From positions 61,189 through 125,188 of the forward strand of contig NZ_VLPL01000012.1 in assembly GCF_007558725.1 (NCBI RefSeq): a stretch of DNA of 64,000 nucleotides, read 5' to 3'. Positions 33,914 to 43,275 of the stretch are shown here, piece by piece. Made by a program: the position numbers and the translations under genes. Source of the stretch: Fluviicola chungangensis. Lineage in GTDB: Bacteria; Bacteroidota; Bacteroidia; Flavobacteriales_D; Crocinitomicaceae. Every line of letters begins with the position of its first letter. The first letter of the stretch is position 1. Under the pieces are notes generated by a model, which worked only from the letters and a program-made list of their open reading frames with translations, ran no database searches and was not told the DNA's origin.

Positions 33914-35689
33914 TCACTTACGGATCAAACTGAATGCCTTAATCTTTAAGGATTGAATGACCACTTCCTTTTGCCCCGGATTTTCAACATAAATCTGGAT
34001 CTTATCATCCTGATGATTGACTCTCGGAAGATTGAAGCGCACAACCAGGGTATCTGTCTCTCCTGCATGCTTCTGAGTAACCAATGAGTAAGCTTTCCAG
34101 CTATAGGTATTGTATTTGCTGAATGTTTCGAAGTGAATGACTCCGGGATTCAAACTATCTCCGTTCACATACCGGATCTGCGCTTCCAGCAAGGTTTCAT
34201 CCGTCTTTAACTTCGGAAAAAGAGATCTTTTATCGACCAGAGTCGGGATTTGAGCCGGTACTCTCACCAAGCCTTTGAAGCTAAAATCAATCGTATCAAT
34301 CCGCCCGAAATGAAAGGTTTCTGCCTGGATTTTCGAAGGCCAGTCCGTATCCTCACGATCTATTTCCAAGCGGTTCATCGTATAATCCGGTATCGAATAT
34401 TTCCCGAAGATATACCAGTAATGAGCTTTTGTCATTCTGTCCGGATGCAAATAACCGATTGAAAACTGTTCCGATTGAAAAACCGATAAACTCAGCGTGA
34501 AAAAAACGAACACCATCATTGAATAAGCAACCATCTTTGTTCTTCCCAAATAAACGATAGCGAAACCTAATGGAACGGCCAATAGCGGATACAAATCTAC
34601 CATAGCTCTCGATCCGAATGAGGCCGCATACCACCAGCATTCCCAGGAAGCAAAAATCCAGATTGCCAGCAGAACAACACCGAAAACCGGCCAAAACAGG
34701 TCCTTTCGTCGCTTATAAAGCTGAATAAATCCCGGAATAAGCAATAAAAACACCGGAGAATACACAAGCCATCCCTTCTTATAGCTAACCAAAAAATCAA
34801 CGATATGCGGATCCACAATTACCACTTCTTCCACGTGCATATTCAAAATAAACCAACTTCCGCCCAGGATTTTCCAATAAAGCATTTGTGGCAAATTGAA
34901 TAGCAACCCTGCAAGGGGAAACAAAGAAATTGATTTCCAATAAGCCCATTTCGTCGGATAAACTTTTCGCAGCATCAGTAAAGGAAGTAGCCCCAACAAA
35001 ACATGGGTCGGCCGAACCGAAGAAATCAATCCGAGCGTCAATGCAGCAACAAGGAAATATTTTTTACTTTTCAATTCCCTAAACTTCAACAGGCAATAGA
35101 AAAGCAGTCCGATCAATGTAAACAAATAAATATGCTGAAGCTGATAGGAGTGAATGGCTGTTATCCAAAAATTAGTCCCGAAATACACTATCAGCAACAC
35201 CAGAGCACTCACCTGATCGGAGAAGAACAAGCGAAGAATTTTGTTCAGAAAATAAATCCCGAGCACAATAAACAGGAGTGCATTCAATAAGAATGTCACG
35301 TGATAAGGCTTGCTGAAACCGTCTTTGGGATACCCCATTATTTTAGCAAAGAAGTGTCCGACCGCATACGCAGGTAATTCCAGGTAGGCTTGTCCCATAT
35401 GATAAATGTCCAGCGAGTTGCCGTTGTCCATTTCTTTCAGCTGATAAGCATACGTCCCATTGCAATACCTATTCTGGACGGCCTGAAGTTCACTTTGTTT
35501 GAAATCCAGGTTCCTGTGCTGGAAAAGCTGTGTAAGGTAGATGTAATATCCGTATCCGTCGTAGGAGCAGACACAGGTCGATTCTCCCTTGATAACATCG
35601 GTTATTTTCCCCGAAAATGTGAGGGTAAATACCCCCACAATCATCAGAATAGTAGTTCTTCGAATAGTTCTTCTTAGAAACTCAACCAT
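33914..35689 (-). CDS. GT-C-type membrane glycosyltransferase-like protein
   Basis: The 591-residue protein has about ten hydrophobic helices over residues 12-400 and a soluble C-terminal domain of about 180 residues. The first periplasmic loop holds [15 protein letters not shown], where GT-C/GT39-like enzymes carry an acidic catalytic residue. The helical block ([31 protein letters not shown]) and [20 protein letters not shown] fit the family. It may transfer a sugar from a lipid carrier to a cell-surface glycan. Its start overlaps the end of gmhA by 8 bases, so the two are co-transcribed, which supports an envelope-sugar role. Confidence 0.7.
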   Translation of the reverse strand: MVEFLRRTIRRTTILMIVGVFTLTFSGKITDVIKGESTCVCSYDGYGYYIYLTQLFQHRNLDFKQSELQAVQNRYCNGTYAYQLKEMDNGNSLDIYHMGQAYLELPAYAVGHFFAKIMGYPKDGFSKPYHVTFLLNALLFIVLGIYFLNKILRLFFSDQVSALVLLIVYFGTNFWITAIHSYQLQHIYLFTLIGLLFYCLLKFRELKSKKYFLVAALTLGLISSVRPTHVLLGLLPLLMLRKVYPTKWAYWKSISLFPLAGLLFNLPQMLYWKILGGSWFILNMHVEEVVIVDPHIVDFLVSYKKGWLVYSPVFLLLIPGFIQLYKRRKDLFWPVFGVVLLAIWIFASWECWWYAASFGSRAMVDLYPLLAVPLGFAIVYLGRTKMVAYSMMVFVFFTLSLSVFQSEQFSIGYLHPDRMTKAHYWYIFGKYSIPDYTMNRLEIDREDTDWPSKIQAETFHFGRIDTIDFSFKGLVRVPAQIPTLVDKRSLFPKLKTDETLLEAQIRYVNGDSLNPGVIHFETFSKYNTYSWKAYSLVTQKHAGETDTLVVRFNLPRVNHQDDKIQIYVENPGQKEVVIQSLKIKAFSLIRK

Positions 35690-36251
35690 TTAATTGGTGT
35701 TCAATGAAATCGATCAGTGTGTGAATTACCTTGATGTGAATTTCCTGCGCTCTATCCGCATAATCCGAATGAGGCGCCCGGATTTCAACATCACAAAGTC
35801 CGGCCATTTTTCCACCGTCTTTTCCTGTCAACCCCACAATTTTCATTCCCTTCGCTTTGGCCACTTCGATGGCACGAAGCACGTTCTTTGAATTTCCGGA
35901 GGTGGAAATCGCCAGGAGCACATCTCCATGCTGCCCGATTGCTTCCAGGTAACGGGAAAAAATAAAATCGTAGCCGTAGTCATTTCCAACACAACTGATA
36001 TGTGACGGATCCGAAATACTCAAAGCCGGAATTGCTTTTCTGTCATCACGGTATCTGCCCGTCAGTTCTTCGGCGAAATGCATAGCATCACACATGGATC
36101 CTCCGTTTCCGCATGAAATGATCTTTCCTCCCGAACGAATCGCTGAGACCATGATATTTCCGGCATCCCCGATCAATTGATGATTCGTTGCGTTGTTAAA
36201 TTTTTGCAAAATTTCCAGTGCTTCGTTAAAATGGTCTGCTATTTGTTTCAT
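35682..36251 (-). CDS. gmhA: phosphoheptose isomerase-like SIS protein
   Basis: The enzyme converts sedoheptulose 7-phosphate to D-glycero-D-manno-heptose 7-phosphate at the start of heptose synthesis for the cell-surface glycans. The ATG at 36251 ([15 protein letters not shown]) gives 189 residues, the normal length. The longer frame up to 36389 would add an unrelated hydrophobic N-terminus. Motifs are [21 protein letters not shown] (sugar-phosphate loop), [28 protein letters not shown] (SIS Ser residues) and [15 protein letters not shown]. It overlaps the downstream membrane glycosyltransferase-like gene by 8 bases. Confidence 0.9.
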   Translation of the reverse strand: MKQIADHFNEALEILQKFNNATNHQLIGDAGNIMVSAIRSGGKIISCGNGGSMCDAMHFAEELTGRYRDDRKAIPALSISDPSHISCVGNDYGYDFIFSRYLEAIGQHGDVLLAISTSGNSKNVLRAIEVAKAKGMKIVGLTGKDGGKMAGLCDVEIRAPHSDYADRAQEIHIKVIHTLIDFIEHQLNG

Positions 36252-36323
36252 GCCTCTACAAATGGGATTGTTTGTCAAAAATAAATAATTATTGAGTGCA
36301 GTTACCATTTTAGATAAACTTGT

Positions 36324-36331
36324 TATATTTG
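36324..36331 (+). promoter_or_regulatory. -7-like TATATTTG box
   Basis: This matches the Bacteroidota TAnnTTTG -7 element 36 bases ahead of the ATG at 36367. Confidence 0.4.
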
Positions 36332-36366
36332 AAAATCGGAGCTGGCTCCTTAACACAAAAACAACT

Positions 36367-36789
36367 ATGAAAAATATTCTACTTGCCATTCTAACCTTAA
36401 CTTTAGGATATAGCGCATCAGCACAAGATGACTGTTTTAAGAAATTAGAAGATGCTTTTGCAAAAAGAGGTTCTTATACGGTTGCTGATGATATGCATAG
36501 AAATGTTATCGTTAGTTTTTTTACACCTGAGGGCGTTGAATGTTTGACAGGTAAAGCGCGCGTTGAAAACGGATGCGTGGTTTCCGTTTTTCTTCAGTAT
36601 GATGATGGAACTTACTATTTGCTGGAAAAGAAGTTTTTCAATTCAAAAAGAACCAACCCGGTAGTTACAAACGGTATTTCTGAAATGATCTTTACAGTAG
36701 ACGGAGAAAAATTCAGAGTCGTATTTATAGACAAACTGAAACCGAAAGCAAAATCATACAAGCAGGCAGATTTGCCGGATGATTTATAA
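36367..36789 (+). CDS. secreted protein of unknown function
   Basis: The ATG at 36367 ([20 protein letters not shown]) gives a signal peptide, cleaved after ASAQ, and a mature part of about 120 residues. The mature part has strand-rich segments [38 protein letters not shown] and [17 protein letters not shown] and a Cys pair (DDCFKK, GVECLTG). No catalytic motif or known domain is seen. A -7-like box lies upstream and a shared terminator lies downstream, so it is a single-gene unit convergent with the histidine kinase gene. Confidence 0.7.
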   Translation: MKNILLAILTLTLGYSASAQDDCFKKLEDAFAKRGSYTVADDMHRNVIVSFFTPEGVECLTGKARVENGCVVSVFLQYDDGTYYLLEKKFFNSKRTNPVVTNGISEMIFTVDGEKFRVVFIDKLKPKAKSYKQADLPDDL

Positions 36790-36807
36790 ACCGGAATAAA
36801 AAATACG

Positions 36808-36835
36808 AGGATCCCCAACAGCGGATCCTTTTTTT
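36808..36835. terminator. terminator between convergent genes
   Basis: AGGATCC and GGATCCT pair around a short loop and are followed by T7. It lies between the secreted-protein stop and the histidine kinase stop (TAA at 36834-36836). Confidence 0.75.
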
Positions 36836-38141
36836 ATGCCAAAATATCTTTTTCCTCTAAGTTCAGGATTACCATGGTATAGGTTGTTCCGCATCCCTGC
36901 ATGCAAACATCCTTTGTTCCTTCCAGTTGTTCAATCAGCGTATCGATCAGCACCAATCCAAAAGACGAATTTCCGATTTGCTGTTTCCAGACCCCATTGT
37001 CAGAATAGGTGATCCGTAAATAATTATCCTCTTCTCTTTGAATCTCGATCTGAATCCGCGCATCGGTTACATCTTCAAAGGCGTGTTTCAGCGAATTGGC
37101 AACCAGTTCATTGATCAGAAGCCCAACCGGGATCAATGTTTTTAACCCGATTTTTCCGACCTCCGTTTTGATTTCGTAATCTACCGTCTGTTCTGTAATA
37201 CTGAGATTCATGATTTCCCGGATCAATTCATCCAAATAATCCCCGATACGGATCTGGGATAAATTGTCGTTTTGATAAAGTCTTTGATGGATGAGTGACA
37301 TCGCCATGATGCGATTGATCGACTCCTGGAATAAAATTCTGAATTCCGGGTTATCCACTTCCTGGCTTTGCATTCGCAGAAGACTTACCACGATCTGCAG
37401 GTTGTTTTTTACGCGGTGGTGAATCTCCCGCACCAAGGTCGTTTTTTCTTCATTCTGAAGCAGAATCCGGGTGTTCTGTTCCTTCACCTGATCGTACGAT
37501 TCCAGTAATTTTTTCTCCGAATAGCTGTTCAGCTCCAAAAACAAATAGAACAGGTAAAAGTTTAACGAAAAGGCGGCAATCAATTCGATCAGCAAAGATA
37601 TCTTTTGATAAATCGTAAGCGCTTTCAATATCCGGATCTGGTGATCCAGGTGAAGAAAGATAAACAAGCCAATTACCATTATTGACAAAAACAAAAGGAT
37701 ATAACCCAATCTGCGTCCCAAAGTAAAAAACGCCAGGAATACAACAGTCATCAACCATAGCACATCCACCAAATGGATCCTGCTGTGGTAAACCATCAAG
37801 GAAAAAGCAACAATGATGTAACCGCATATTGAATAAATGTAGAAGACCAGTAAATAATTCCGGTCATTCGATTTCATGATGAGCAAACAGCATGCACTGA
37901 TAATGGTTGCAACAGCCATCATGCTGAAGCTTTCCATTGATTCAAAATAACGTGTGTAGGAAAGAATACTGAAGATGCATAAGAACATCAGAGACATGCG
38001 AAAGGCAAGCTTCACACGAAGCTCCTCAAAGTACGCAATGACTTCGCCGGGAATAGAGTCAGATCCTAAATTTTTCAATCGATAGCAGTATGTAACTAAT
38101 ATACTAAGATTTTCTAATCTACCAAGAAAATTGCAACTCAA
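36834..38141 (-). CDS. membrane sensor histidine kinase (HisKA_2 type)
   Basis: The 435-residue protein has about six hydrophobic helices over residues 40-215 (LAFRMSLMFLCIFSILSYTR, VAFSLMVYHSRIHLVDVLW). A coiled linker and a HisKA_2 dimerisation domain follow, with TLVREIHHRVKNNLQIVVSL carrying the phospho-accepting His. The ATPase domain comes next (LIPVGLLINELVANSLKHAF, YSDNGVWKQQIGNSSFGL). It should autophosphorylate in response to a membrane or intracellular signal, but its response regulator is not adjacent. The start at 38141 is a TTG; no ATG precedes the membrane region, so the exact N-terminus is uncertain. It is divergent from the SDR gene. Confidence 0.85.
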   Translation of the reverse strand: MSCNFLGRLENLSILVTYCYRLKNLGSDSIPGEVIAYFEELRVKLAFRMSLMFLCIFSILSYTRYFESMESFSMMAVATIISACCLLIMKSNDRNYLLVFYIYSICGYIIVAFSLMVYHSRIHLVDVLWLMTVVFLAFFTLGRRLGYILLFLSIMVIGLFIFLHLDHQIRILKALTIYQKISLLIELIAAFSLNFYLFYLFLELNSYSEKKLLESYDQVKEQNTRILLQNEEKTTLVREIHHRVKNNLQIVVSLLRMQSQEVDNPEFRILFQESINRIMAMSLIHQRLYQNDNLSQIRIGDYLDELIREIMNLSITEQTVDYEIKTEVGKIGLKTLIPVGLLINELVANSLKHAFEDVTDARIQIEIQREEDNYLRITYSDNGVWKQQIGNSSFGLVLIDTLIEQLEGTKDVCMQGCGTTYTMVILNLEEKDILA

Positions 38142-38167
38142 ATTGAAATATGTATTTTCGTGCTACG

Positions 38168-38950
38168 ATGAAACATGTAGCTTGGATTACGGGTGCTTCT
38201 TCCGGTATCGGGGAAGAAATCTGCAGACAATTGGCTCGAAAAGGCTTCAAACTGATCCTGTCGAGTCGCAGTGAAGAGAAATTGCTCGCATTGAAAAAGG
38301 AACTTCCGAACGCGGAGGAACATTTGATCGTACCGTTGGACCTGGAGCATTCCGATCACTTTGCCGAGTTGGTGAAACAAACTCTGGAACAGACAAAACG
38401 CATCGACTATTTATACAATTGCGGCGGATTAAGTCAGCGTGCAGAAGCCAGCGAAACGTCTCTGGAAGTAGATCGTCGGATTATGGAAATCAACTACTTT
38501 GGAACGATCGCGCTTACAAAAGCTGTTTTACCGTATATGCAGGCGCAAAAATCGGGACACATCATTGCTATTTCCAGTATTGCCGGGAAATTCGGCTTCT
38601 ACCTGCGTTCGGCATACAGCGCAAGCAAACACGCTATTCAAGGATTTTTTGAAAGCTTGCTTTTAGAAGAAGCTAAGAATCATATTTTCGTGACTATCGC
38701 ATTTCCGGGAAAGATCAACACTCCCATCTCCATGAGTGCGCTCGGGAAAGACGGCCAAGCTCACGGAGAAATGGACCACAACCAGGCAACAGGAATGCCC
38801 GTTGAAACCTGTGTATCTATTCTATTGAAAGCAGTTGAAAAGAAAAAAAAGGAAGTCCTGATCGGAAATAAAGAAATAAATGCTGTGACTCTGAAACGTT
38901 TCTTCCCACGTTTATTCTGGAAGATTGTAGCAAAGCAAAGCGCAACCTAG
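38168..38950 (+). CDS. short-chain dehydrogenase/reductase
   Basis: The ATG at 38168 (MKHVAWITGASSGIGEE) gives 260 residues. The NAD(P)-binding motif TGASSGIGEEICRQL, the structural YNCGG motif and the catalytic pair in SAYSASKHAIQGF (Tyr-x-x-x-Lys) are all present; a Ser at IAISSIAGKF completes the triad. SDRs of this length act on many keto or hydroxy substrates and the substrate is unknown. The last codon pair and TAG stop lie inside the palindrome at 38942-38985. It starts 27 bases from the divergent histidine kinase gene. Confidence 0.85.
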   Translation: MKHVAWITGASSGIGEEICRQLARKGFKLILSSRSEEKLLALKKELPNAEEHLIVPLDLEHSDHFAELVKQTLEQTKRIDYLYNCGGLSQRAEASETSLEVDRRIMEINYFGTIALTKAVLPYMQAQKSGHIIAISSIAGKFGFYLRSAYSASKHAIQGFFESLLLEEAKNHIFVTIAFPGKINTPISMSALGKDGQAHGEMDHNQATGMPVETCVSILLKAVEKKKKEVLIGNKEINAVTLKRFFPRLFWKIVAKQSAT

Positions 38951-38985
38951 CAGGCACGCGATTAATCGCATGCCTGCTAGGTTGC
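38942..38985. repeat. 44-bp REP-like palindrome holding two stop codons
   Basis: Perfect 15-base arms (GCAACCTAGCAGGCA and complement) enclose a core CGCGATTAATCGCA that pairs except at its ends. The SDR gene stops at the TAG inside it (38948-38950), and purC on the other strand stops at its edge. The core is shared with the palindromes around RAYT 1. Confidence 0.9.
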
Positions 38986-39944
38986 TAAATAATCCCTTTC
39001 TCCGCCAAAAACACTGCAACATTGGTTTCAATGCGCTTGCTGATATTCGAGGTATCGCCTTTCTCAAACGATTTTCCCGTGATCTTCTCGTACAATTCAA
39101 TGTATCGCTCGGTGATCGTATCTACGAACGAATCCGGCATATCAGGCATTACCTGTCCTTCCAGTCCCTGGAAATCGTGTTCAATCAGCCATTGGCGAAC
39201 AAATTCTTTGGAAAGCTGACGTTGGTTCTCACCTTTTGCCTGACGTTCTTCGTACCCGTCAGCGTAAAAATATCGGGACGAATCCGGTGTATGGATCTCA
39301 TCGATCAGGATTACTTCTCCGTTGAGGATCCCGAATTCGTATTTCGTATCCACCAGGATCAAACCTCTTTCTGCGGCCATTTCAGTTCCTCTTTGGAACA
39401 AGGCACGTGTATAAGCTTCCATCTTTTCGTAAATATCCTGCGGAACAATTCCCTTTTTCAGAATATCTTCCCTGGAAATATCTTCGTCATGGCCTTCGTC
39501 TGCTTTCGTAGCAGGTGTGATGATCGGTTCCGGGAAACGATCATTTTCTTTCATTCCTTCCGGAAGTGTAACACCGCACAATACGCGCTTACCCAATGCA
39601 TATTCCCGCGCAGCATGCCCAGCCAAATACCCACGAATGACCATTTCAACCCGCACAGGATCACATGCATAACCAACCGCAACCGAAGGGTCCGGAGTTC
39701 CGATCAACCAATTTGGAACAATGTCGCGAGTAGCCTCTAAGAACATAGTTGCAACCTGGTTCAATACCTGACCTTTGAATGGAATTCCCTTCGGTAAAAT
39801 GTGGTCGAATGCCGAAATCCGATCGGTAGCAACCATTACCATAATATCGTTATCAATGGTATATACTTCGCGGACCTTCCCTCTATACACATTTGTTTGT
39901 TTGGGGAATTTAAAGTTGGTACTCGTTATTGTTTCGTTCAACAT
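38985..39944 (-). CDS. purC: phosphoribosylaminoimidazole-succinocarboxamide synthase
   Basis: This enzyme joins aspartate to CAIR in de novo purine synthesis. The ATG at 39944 ([20 protein letters not shown]) gives 319 residues, the longer form common in Bacteroidota. Motifs are [39 protein letters not shown] and [16 protein letters not shown] (here [17 protein letters not shown]). [20 protein letters not shown] carries the ATP/metal-binding residues. The frame opens at a TTG three codons upstream, which is not used. It ends in the palindrome shared with the SDR gene. Confidence 0.94.
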   Translation of the reverse strand: MLNETITSTNFKFPKQTNVYRGKVREVYTIDNDIMVMVATDRISAFDHILPKGIPFKGQVLNQVATMFLEATRDIVPNWLIGTPDPSVAVGYACDPVRVEMVIRGYLAGHAAREYALGKRVLCGVTLPEGMKENDRFPEPIITPATKADEGHDEDISREDILKKGIVPQDIYEKMEAYTRALFQRGTEMAAERGLILVDTKYEFGILNGEVILIDEIHTPDSSRYFYADGYEERQAKGENQRQLSKEFVRQWLIEHDFQGLEGQVMPDMPDSFVDTITERYIELYEKITGKSFEKGDTSNISKRIETNVAVFLAEKGII

Positions 39945-39964
39945 ATTATACAATTTGGAATTGT

Positions 39965-41020
39965 TTATTTTCTTCTCGGTTTTGATTTCGGCTCGTCCGT
40001 TGTTTTCAGCTTTTCAGATGAAGCTTCGGTCTTCAGAAGCCTCGCTTCTTCTTCTCTCTCAAATTTCTTCGCCTTTTCAATTGCTTCCGCTTTATCGAAG
40101 GCATCAATGATCCGTTTCACCAGTGAGTGCCGGATGACATCGCTCTGAGTCAGACGGATGATCTCAATTCCTTCCACATCATTCAGGATATCCAACGCAT
40201 AAGCCAATCCGGATTTCTGACGATGCGGCAAATCCACCTGCGACATATCGCCCGTAATCACAAATTGTGCGGTCTGTCCCATACGTGTAAGGAACATTTT
40301 CATCTGCATTGTTGTTGCATTCTGAGCTTCATCCAGGATTACAAATGCTTTATCAAGCGTTCTACCACGCATAAATGCCAACGGTGCAATTTCAATGATC
40401 CCGAATTCGATCATATCGGCCAATTTTTCGGGTGGAATCATATCCCGCAACGCGTCATACAAAGGCATCAGGTACGGATCCAGTTTTTCTTTCAGATCCC
40501 CCGGAAGAAATCCTAAATTTTCACCCGCTTCCACAGCCGGTCTTGTTAAAACGATGCGTTTCACCTCTTTTGCTTTCAGTGCACGGACTGCGAGAGCAAC
40601 AGCGGTATACGTTTTACCGGTTCCCGCCGGACCAACAGCGAACACCATGTCACTTTTGTTTACCGCCTGTACCAATTTTCGCTGATTCAGTGTTTTTGCC
40701 TTGATCTTCACTCCGCCGTTCCCATGAACGAGTGTTTCCGTGCCGTCGGAAGAGAGCATTGCATCACCTTCATCCAGCATGAGGTTATCGATATTATTCT
40801 CCGTTAAAATATTGTATTGGTTAAAATGTGCCAGGATCAATTCAAACTTGCGCTCAAATTCTTCCATCACTTCCGGATCACCGATAATGGTCAGTTCGTT
40901 TCCGCGTGAATTGATCTTTAATTTCGGAAAAAAAGACCGAATGTGCTTCAGGTTGGAATTGTTAACTCCAAATAGTTCAGCAACGTTGGTGCCGTTTATT
41001 TCAATTTTCTTCTCTGTCAA
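39965..41020 (-). CDS. phoH: PhoH-family ATPase
   Basis: The 351-residue protein has an N-terminal KH-like region ([20 protein letters not shown]) and the PhoH ATPase domain. The P-loop GPAGTGKT is at residues 130-137, [19 protein letters not shown] follows, then [20 protein letters not shown] (Walker B) and [18 protein letters not shown]. PhoH2-like and PhoL proteins are cytoplasmic ATPases linked to RNA processing and ribosome maturation; the exact role here is inferred from the family. The start is a TTG at 41020, which lines up with the family N-terminus. It lies 20 bases upstream of purC and is probably co-transcribed. Confidence 0.9.
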   Translation of the reverse strand: MTEKKIEINGTNVAELFGVNNSNLKHIRSFFPKLKINSRGNELTIIGDPEVMEEFERKFELILAHFNQYNILTENNIDNLMLDEGDAMLSSDGTETLVHGNGGVKIKAKTLNQRKLVQAVNKSDMVFAVGPAGTGKTYTAVALAVRALKAKEVKRIVLTRPAVEAGENLGFLPGDLKEKLDPYLMPLYDALRDMIPPEKLADMIEFGIIEIAPLAFMRGRTLDKAFVILDEAQNATTMQMKMFLTRMGQTAQFVITGDMSQVDLPHRQKSGLAYALDILNDVEGIEIIRLTQSDVIRHSLVKRIIDAFDKAEAIEKAKKFEREEEARLLKTEASSEKLKTTDEPKSKPRRK

Positions 41021-41121
41021 TGTGAATAAATCTTTTGTTTGTAAGTCCCGGTTGTATTATTAACCCGTATTTTTGAAACAAATTTAATTAATTTTTCAAC
41101 GGATACAGACCGATTTATCAA

Positions 41122-41970
41122 ATGGGAATTATCACTTTGACAACTGATATGGGATTGACTGACTACTACGTAGCAGTTTTGAAGGGAAACTTATACAAAT
41201 TGGCCCCTGATGTATCTATTGTTGATATCACTCACCAGGTCCGTCCGTTTGACATTGCAGACGCCAGTTATTATATCCAGGCATCTTTCCGGGAATTCCC
41301 CGAAGGAACGATCCACATCATCGGAGTCGACAGTGAACCGATCATCAATTCCAGCAACGGAGCTTATCCGAGCATTTTATTGTTCAAGGGACATTACTTT
41401 ATTTCCAATGACAATGGAATTTTTGCCCTGATCCTGAAGGAAGAAAAACCGGAAGGCTTTTGGAGAATCGACAACGTACTCTCCAATCCGAAAGGACTTC
41501 GCTTCCCGGTAAAAAATATTTTTGTTCCGACAGCTGTGCGCATACTTTCGGGAGAGCCGGTGAGTAATATCGGTTCGGAAGAAACTTCCTGGCGTGTGGC
41601 ACATACGGTAAATGCGGTTATTGAAGAAAACCTGATCAAAGGCTCCATTGTCCACATCGACCATTATGGAAATGCCATTACCAATATCACCAAAGAAATA
41701 TTTGCCCGGTTCGAGGATGCCCCGTTCACAATCCTGTTCCGCAAACGCGAATATTACATTGATGAGATCTCAAGTACGTATAATGACGTTGCTCCGGGAG
41801 AACGCCTGGCATTCTTCAACGACAATAACCTGCTTGAAATCGCCATAAACAAAGGAGCAACGGGAAATGGCGGTGGAGCAGATTCCTTGTTCGGACTCCG
41901 GGTCCATGACCTGGTACGCATTGAGTTTACCCCGCGCGGATCTGCCAAAACGATTGATTCTTTGTTTTGA
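41122..41970 (+). CDS. SAM hydrolase/SAM-dependent halogenase-family protein (DUF62)
   Basis: The 282-residue protein matches the S-adenosylmethionine hydroxide adenosyltransferase/DUF62 family: IITLTTDMGLTDYYVAVLKG at the start with the conserved Asp, SIVDITHQVRPFDIADASYY, and HIIGVDSEP. FISNDNGIFALIL follows, then IVHIDHYGNAITNITKEIFA and GERLAFFNDNNLLEIAINKG. Members split SAM into adenosine and methionine or use halide. The residues that separate hydrolase from halogenase cannot be judged safely here, and hydrolase is the likelier activity. It is divergent from phoH. Confidence 0.88.
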   Translation: MGIITLTTDMGLTDYYVAVLKGNLYKLAPDVSIVDITHQVRPFDIADASYYIQASFREFPEGTIHIIGVDSEPIINSSNGAYPSILLFKGHYFISNDNGIFALILKEEKPEGFWRIDNVLSNPKGLRFPVKNIFVPTAVRILSGEPVSNIGSEETSWRVAHTVNAVIEENLIKGSIVHIDHYGNAITNITKEIFARFEDAPFTILFRKREYYIDEISSTYNDVAPGERLAFFNDNNLLEIAINKGATGNGGGADSLFGLRVHDLVRIEFTPRGSAKTIDSLF

Positions 41971-42073
41971 CACCAAAACGAACTCAAAGAGTTAAGGTTC
42001 AATGAATTGAAGATGGAAAAACAAAGAATTGAAACGTATTTAAAAAAACATTTTGAACTTTTGAACTAAAAAT

Positions 42074-42397
42074 ATGCTCACACGTATTGTTAAACTGACA
42101 TTCCAGGAAGAAAAGGTCAATGAATTCCTAGCATTCTTTGACACAATCAACACGCGGGTAAGTACCTTCGAAAATTGTTACGGAATGCGTTTAATGCAGG
42201 ACATTCATCACCCGAATATTATTTTCACTTATAGTAACTGGAAGGATGAACAAGCGTTAAACAACTACCGGGATTCGGATTTGTTCGGTACTGTTTGGTC
42301 GACCATAAAACCCTGGTTCGGCGGAAAACCGGAAGCCTGGAGTGTGGACACGTATTTTGAAGATGGTTCCTTTGAACCCAACCATCTACCCGAATAA
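42074..42397 (+). CDS. antibiotic biosynthesis monooxygenase (ABM)-fold protein
   Basis: The 107-residue cytoplasmic protein shows the ABM ferredoxin-like pattern: MLTRIVKLTFQEEKVNEFLA, CYGMRLMQDIHHPNIIFTYS, WKDEQALNNYRDSDLFGTVW. Proteins of this fold include small monooxygenases and non-enzymatic dimers. The KLTF opening and the terminal WSVDTYF are typical, but no active-site pair can be named. It lies about 100 bases downstream of the SAM hydrolase gene in the same direction; the spacer is made of TTGAAC-like words. Confidence 0.75.
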   Translation: MLTRIVKLTFQEEKVNEFLAFFDTINTRVSTFENCYGMRLMQDIHHPNIIFTYSNWKDEQALNNYRDSDLFGTVWSTIKPWFGGKPEAWSVDTYFEDGSFEPNHLPE

Positions 42398-42515
42398 TCG
42401 TTTATAGTTACTCCTAACGAGAGTCCGCCCCGACAGATGGTAGCGATTCACGGAAGTGAATTGAATTTAAACAGATTCTCAATATTGTTCTTATTTTTGC
42501 CGAAGTTAATTAGAT

Positions 42516-43271
42516 ATGAAAGCACTTTACTGGAAAGAGATCAGGAGTTTTTTAGGCTCGGTCATCGGATATATTTTCATTGTCATTTTCCTGGTGTTTA
42601 CTGGAATAATGCTTTGGCTTGTCAGCGGCCCCTCCAATTTAATGGAAGGCGAAGAAGCCGATATGATCCCGTTTTTCAACATTGCTCCTTATGTGTTATG
42701 CGTGCTGATTCCAGCAATCACCATGCGGATGATCGCGGAAGAACGCAAAACGGGGACCATTGAATTGCTCTTTACACGCCCAATTACCGATTTCCAAATC
42801 ATTGCTGCCAAATACCTTGCCGGCGTAACTTTATTATTGATCTCACTTCTTCCGACTTTGATTTATTACTACAGTATGGTCAGTTTGGGAGCAGATGCCT
42901 TTGATGAAAATGGTGTTGCAAAAACCGTTATTGATGAAGGAGCTACTTTTACTTCCTACCTCGGACTTGTTTTATTGGGCTCGTCTTTGATCGCAATCGG
43001 TATTTTTTCCTCTTCCATCACCAGTAATCAAATCGTTTCGTTTATCGTAGCCATGTTCTTGTGCTGGCTTTTTTACGACGGTTTTGAGCAATTGGGATCG
43101 TTCAACCTCATGGGAGATTTTGATATTGTATTTCAATATTTAGGACTTTGGTCCCATTATGCAAGTATCAAAAAAGGAGTGATCGACACAAGTGATCTTA
43201 TTTATTTTTTCGGGATGATTGCAATTTTCCTGGCGGCAACCCTTACAGTTGTTAAATCTTTGAAACGTTAA
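42516..43271 (+). CDS. gldF: gliding-motility ABC transporter permease GldF
   Basis: The 251-residue protein is an ABC-2-type permease with about six membrane helices (VIGYIFIVIFLVFTGIMLWL, PFFNIAPYVLCVLIPAITMR, AGVTLLLISLLPTLIYYYSM). The conserved turn ITMRMIAEERKTGTIELLFT is present. In flavobacteria GldF works with GldG and the ATPase GldA in gliding motility (established). It is followed 4 bases later by gldG, as expected for the operon. GldA is not in the window. No signal sequence is present apart from the helices. Confidence 0.93.
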   Translation: MKALYWKEIRSFLGSVIGYIFIVIFLVFTGIMLWLVSGPSNLMEGEEADMIPFFNIAPYVLCVLIPAITMRMIAEERKTGTIELLFTRPITDFQIIAAKYLAGVTLLLISLLPTLIYYYSMVSLGADAFDENGVAKTVIDEGATFTSYLGLVLLGSSLIAIGIFSSSITSNQIVSFIVAMFLCWLFYDGFEQLGSFNLMGDFDIVFQYLGLWSHYASIKKGVIDTSDLIYFFGMIAIFLAATLTVVKSLKR

Positions 43272-43275
43272 TCCG

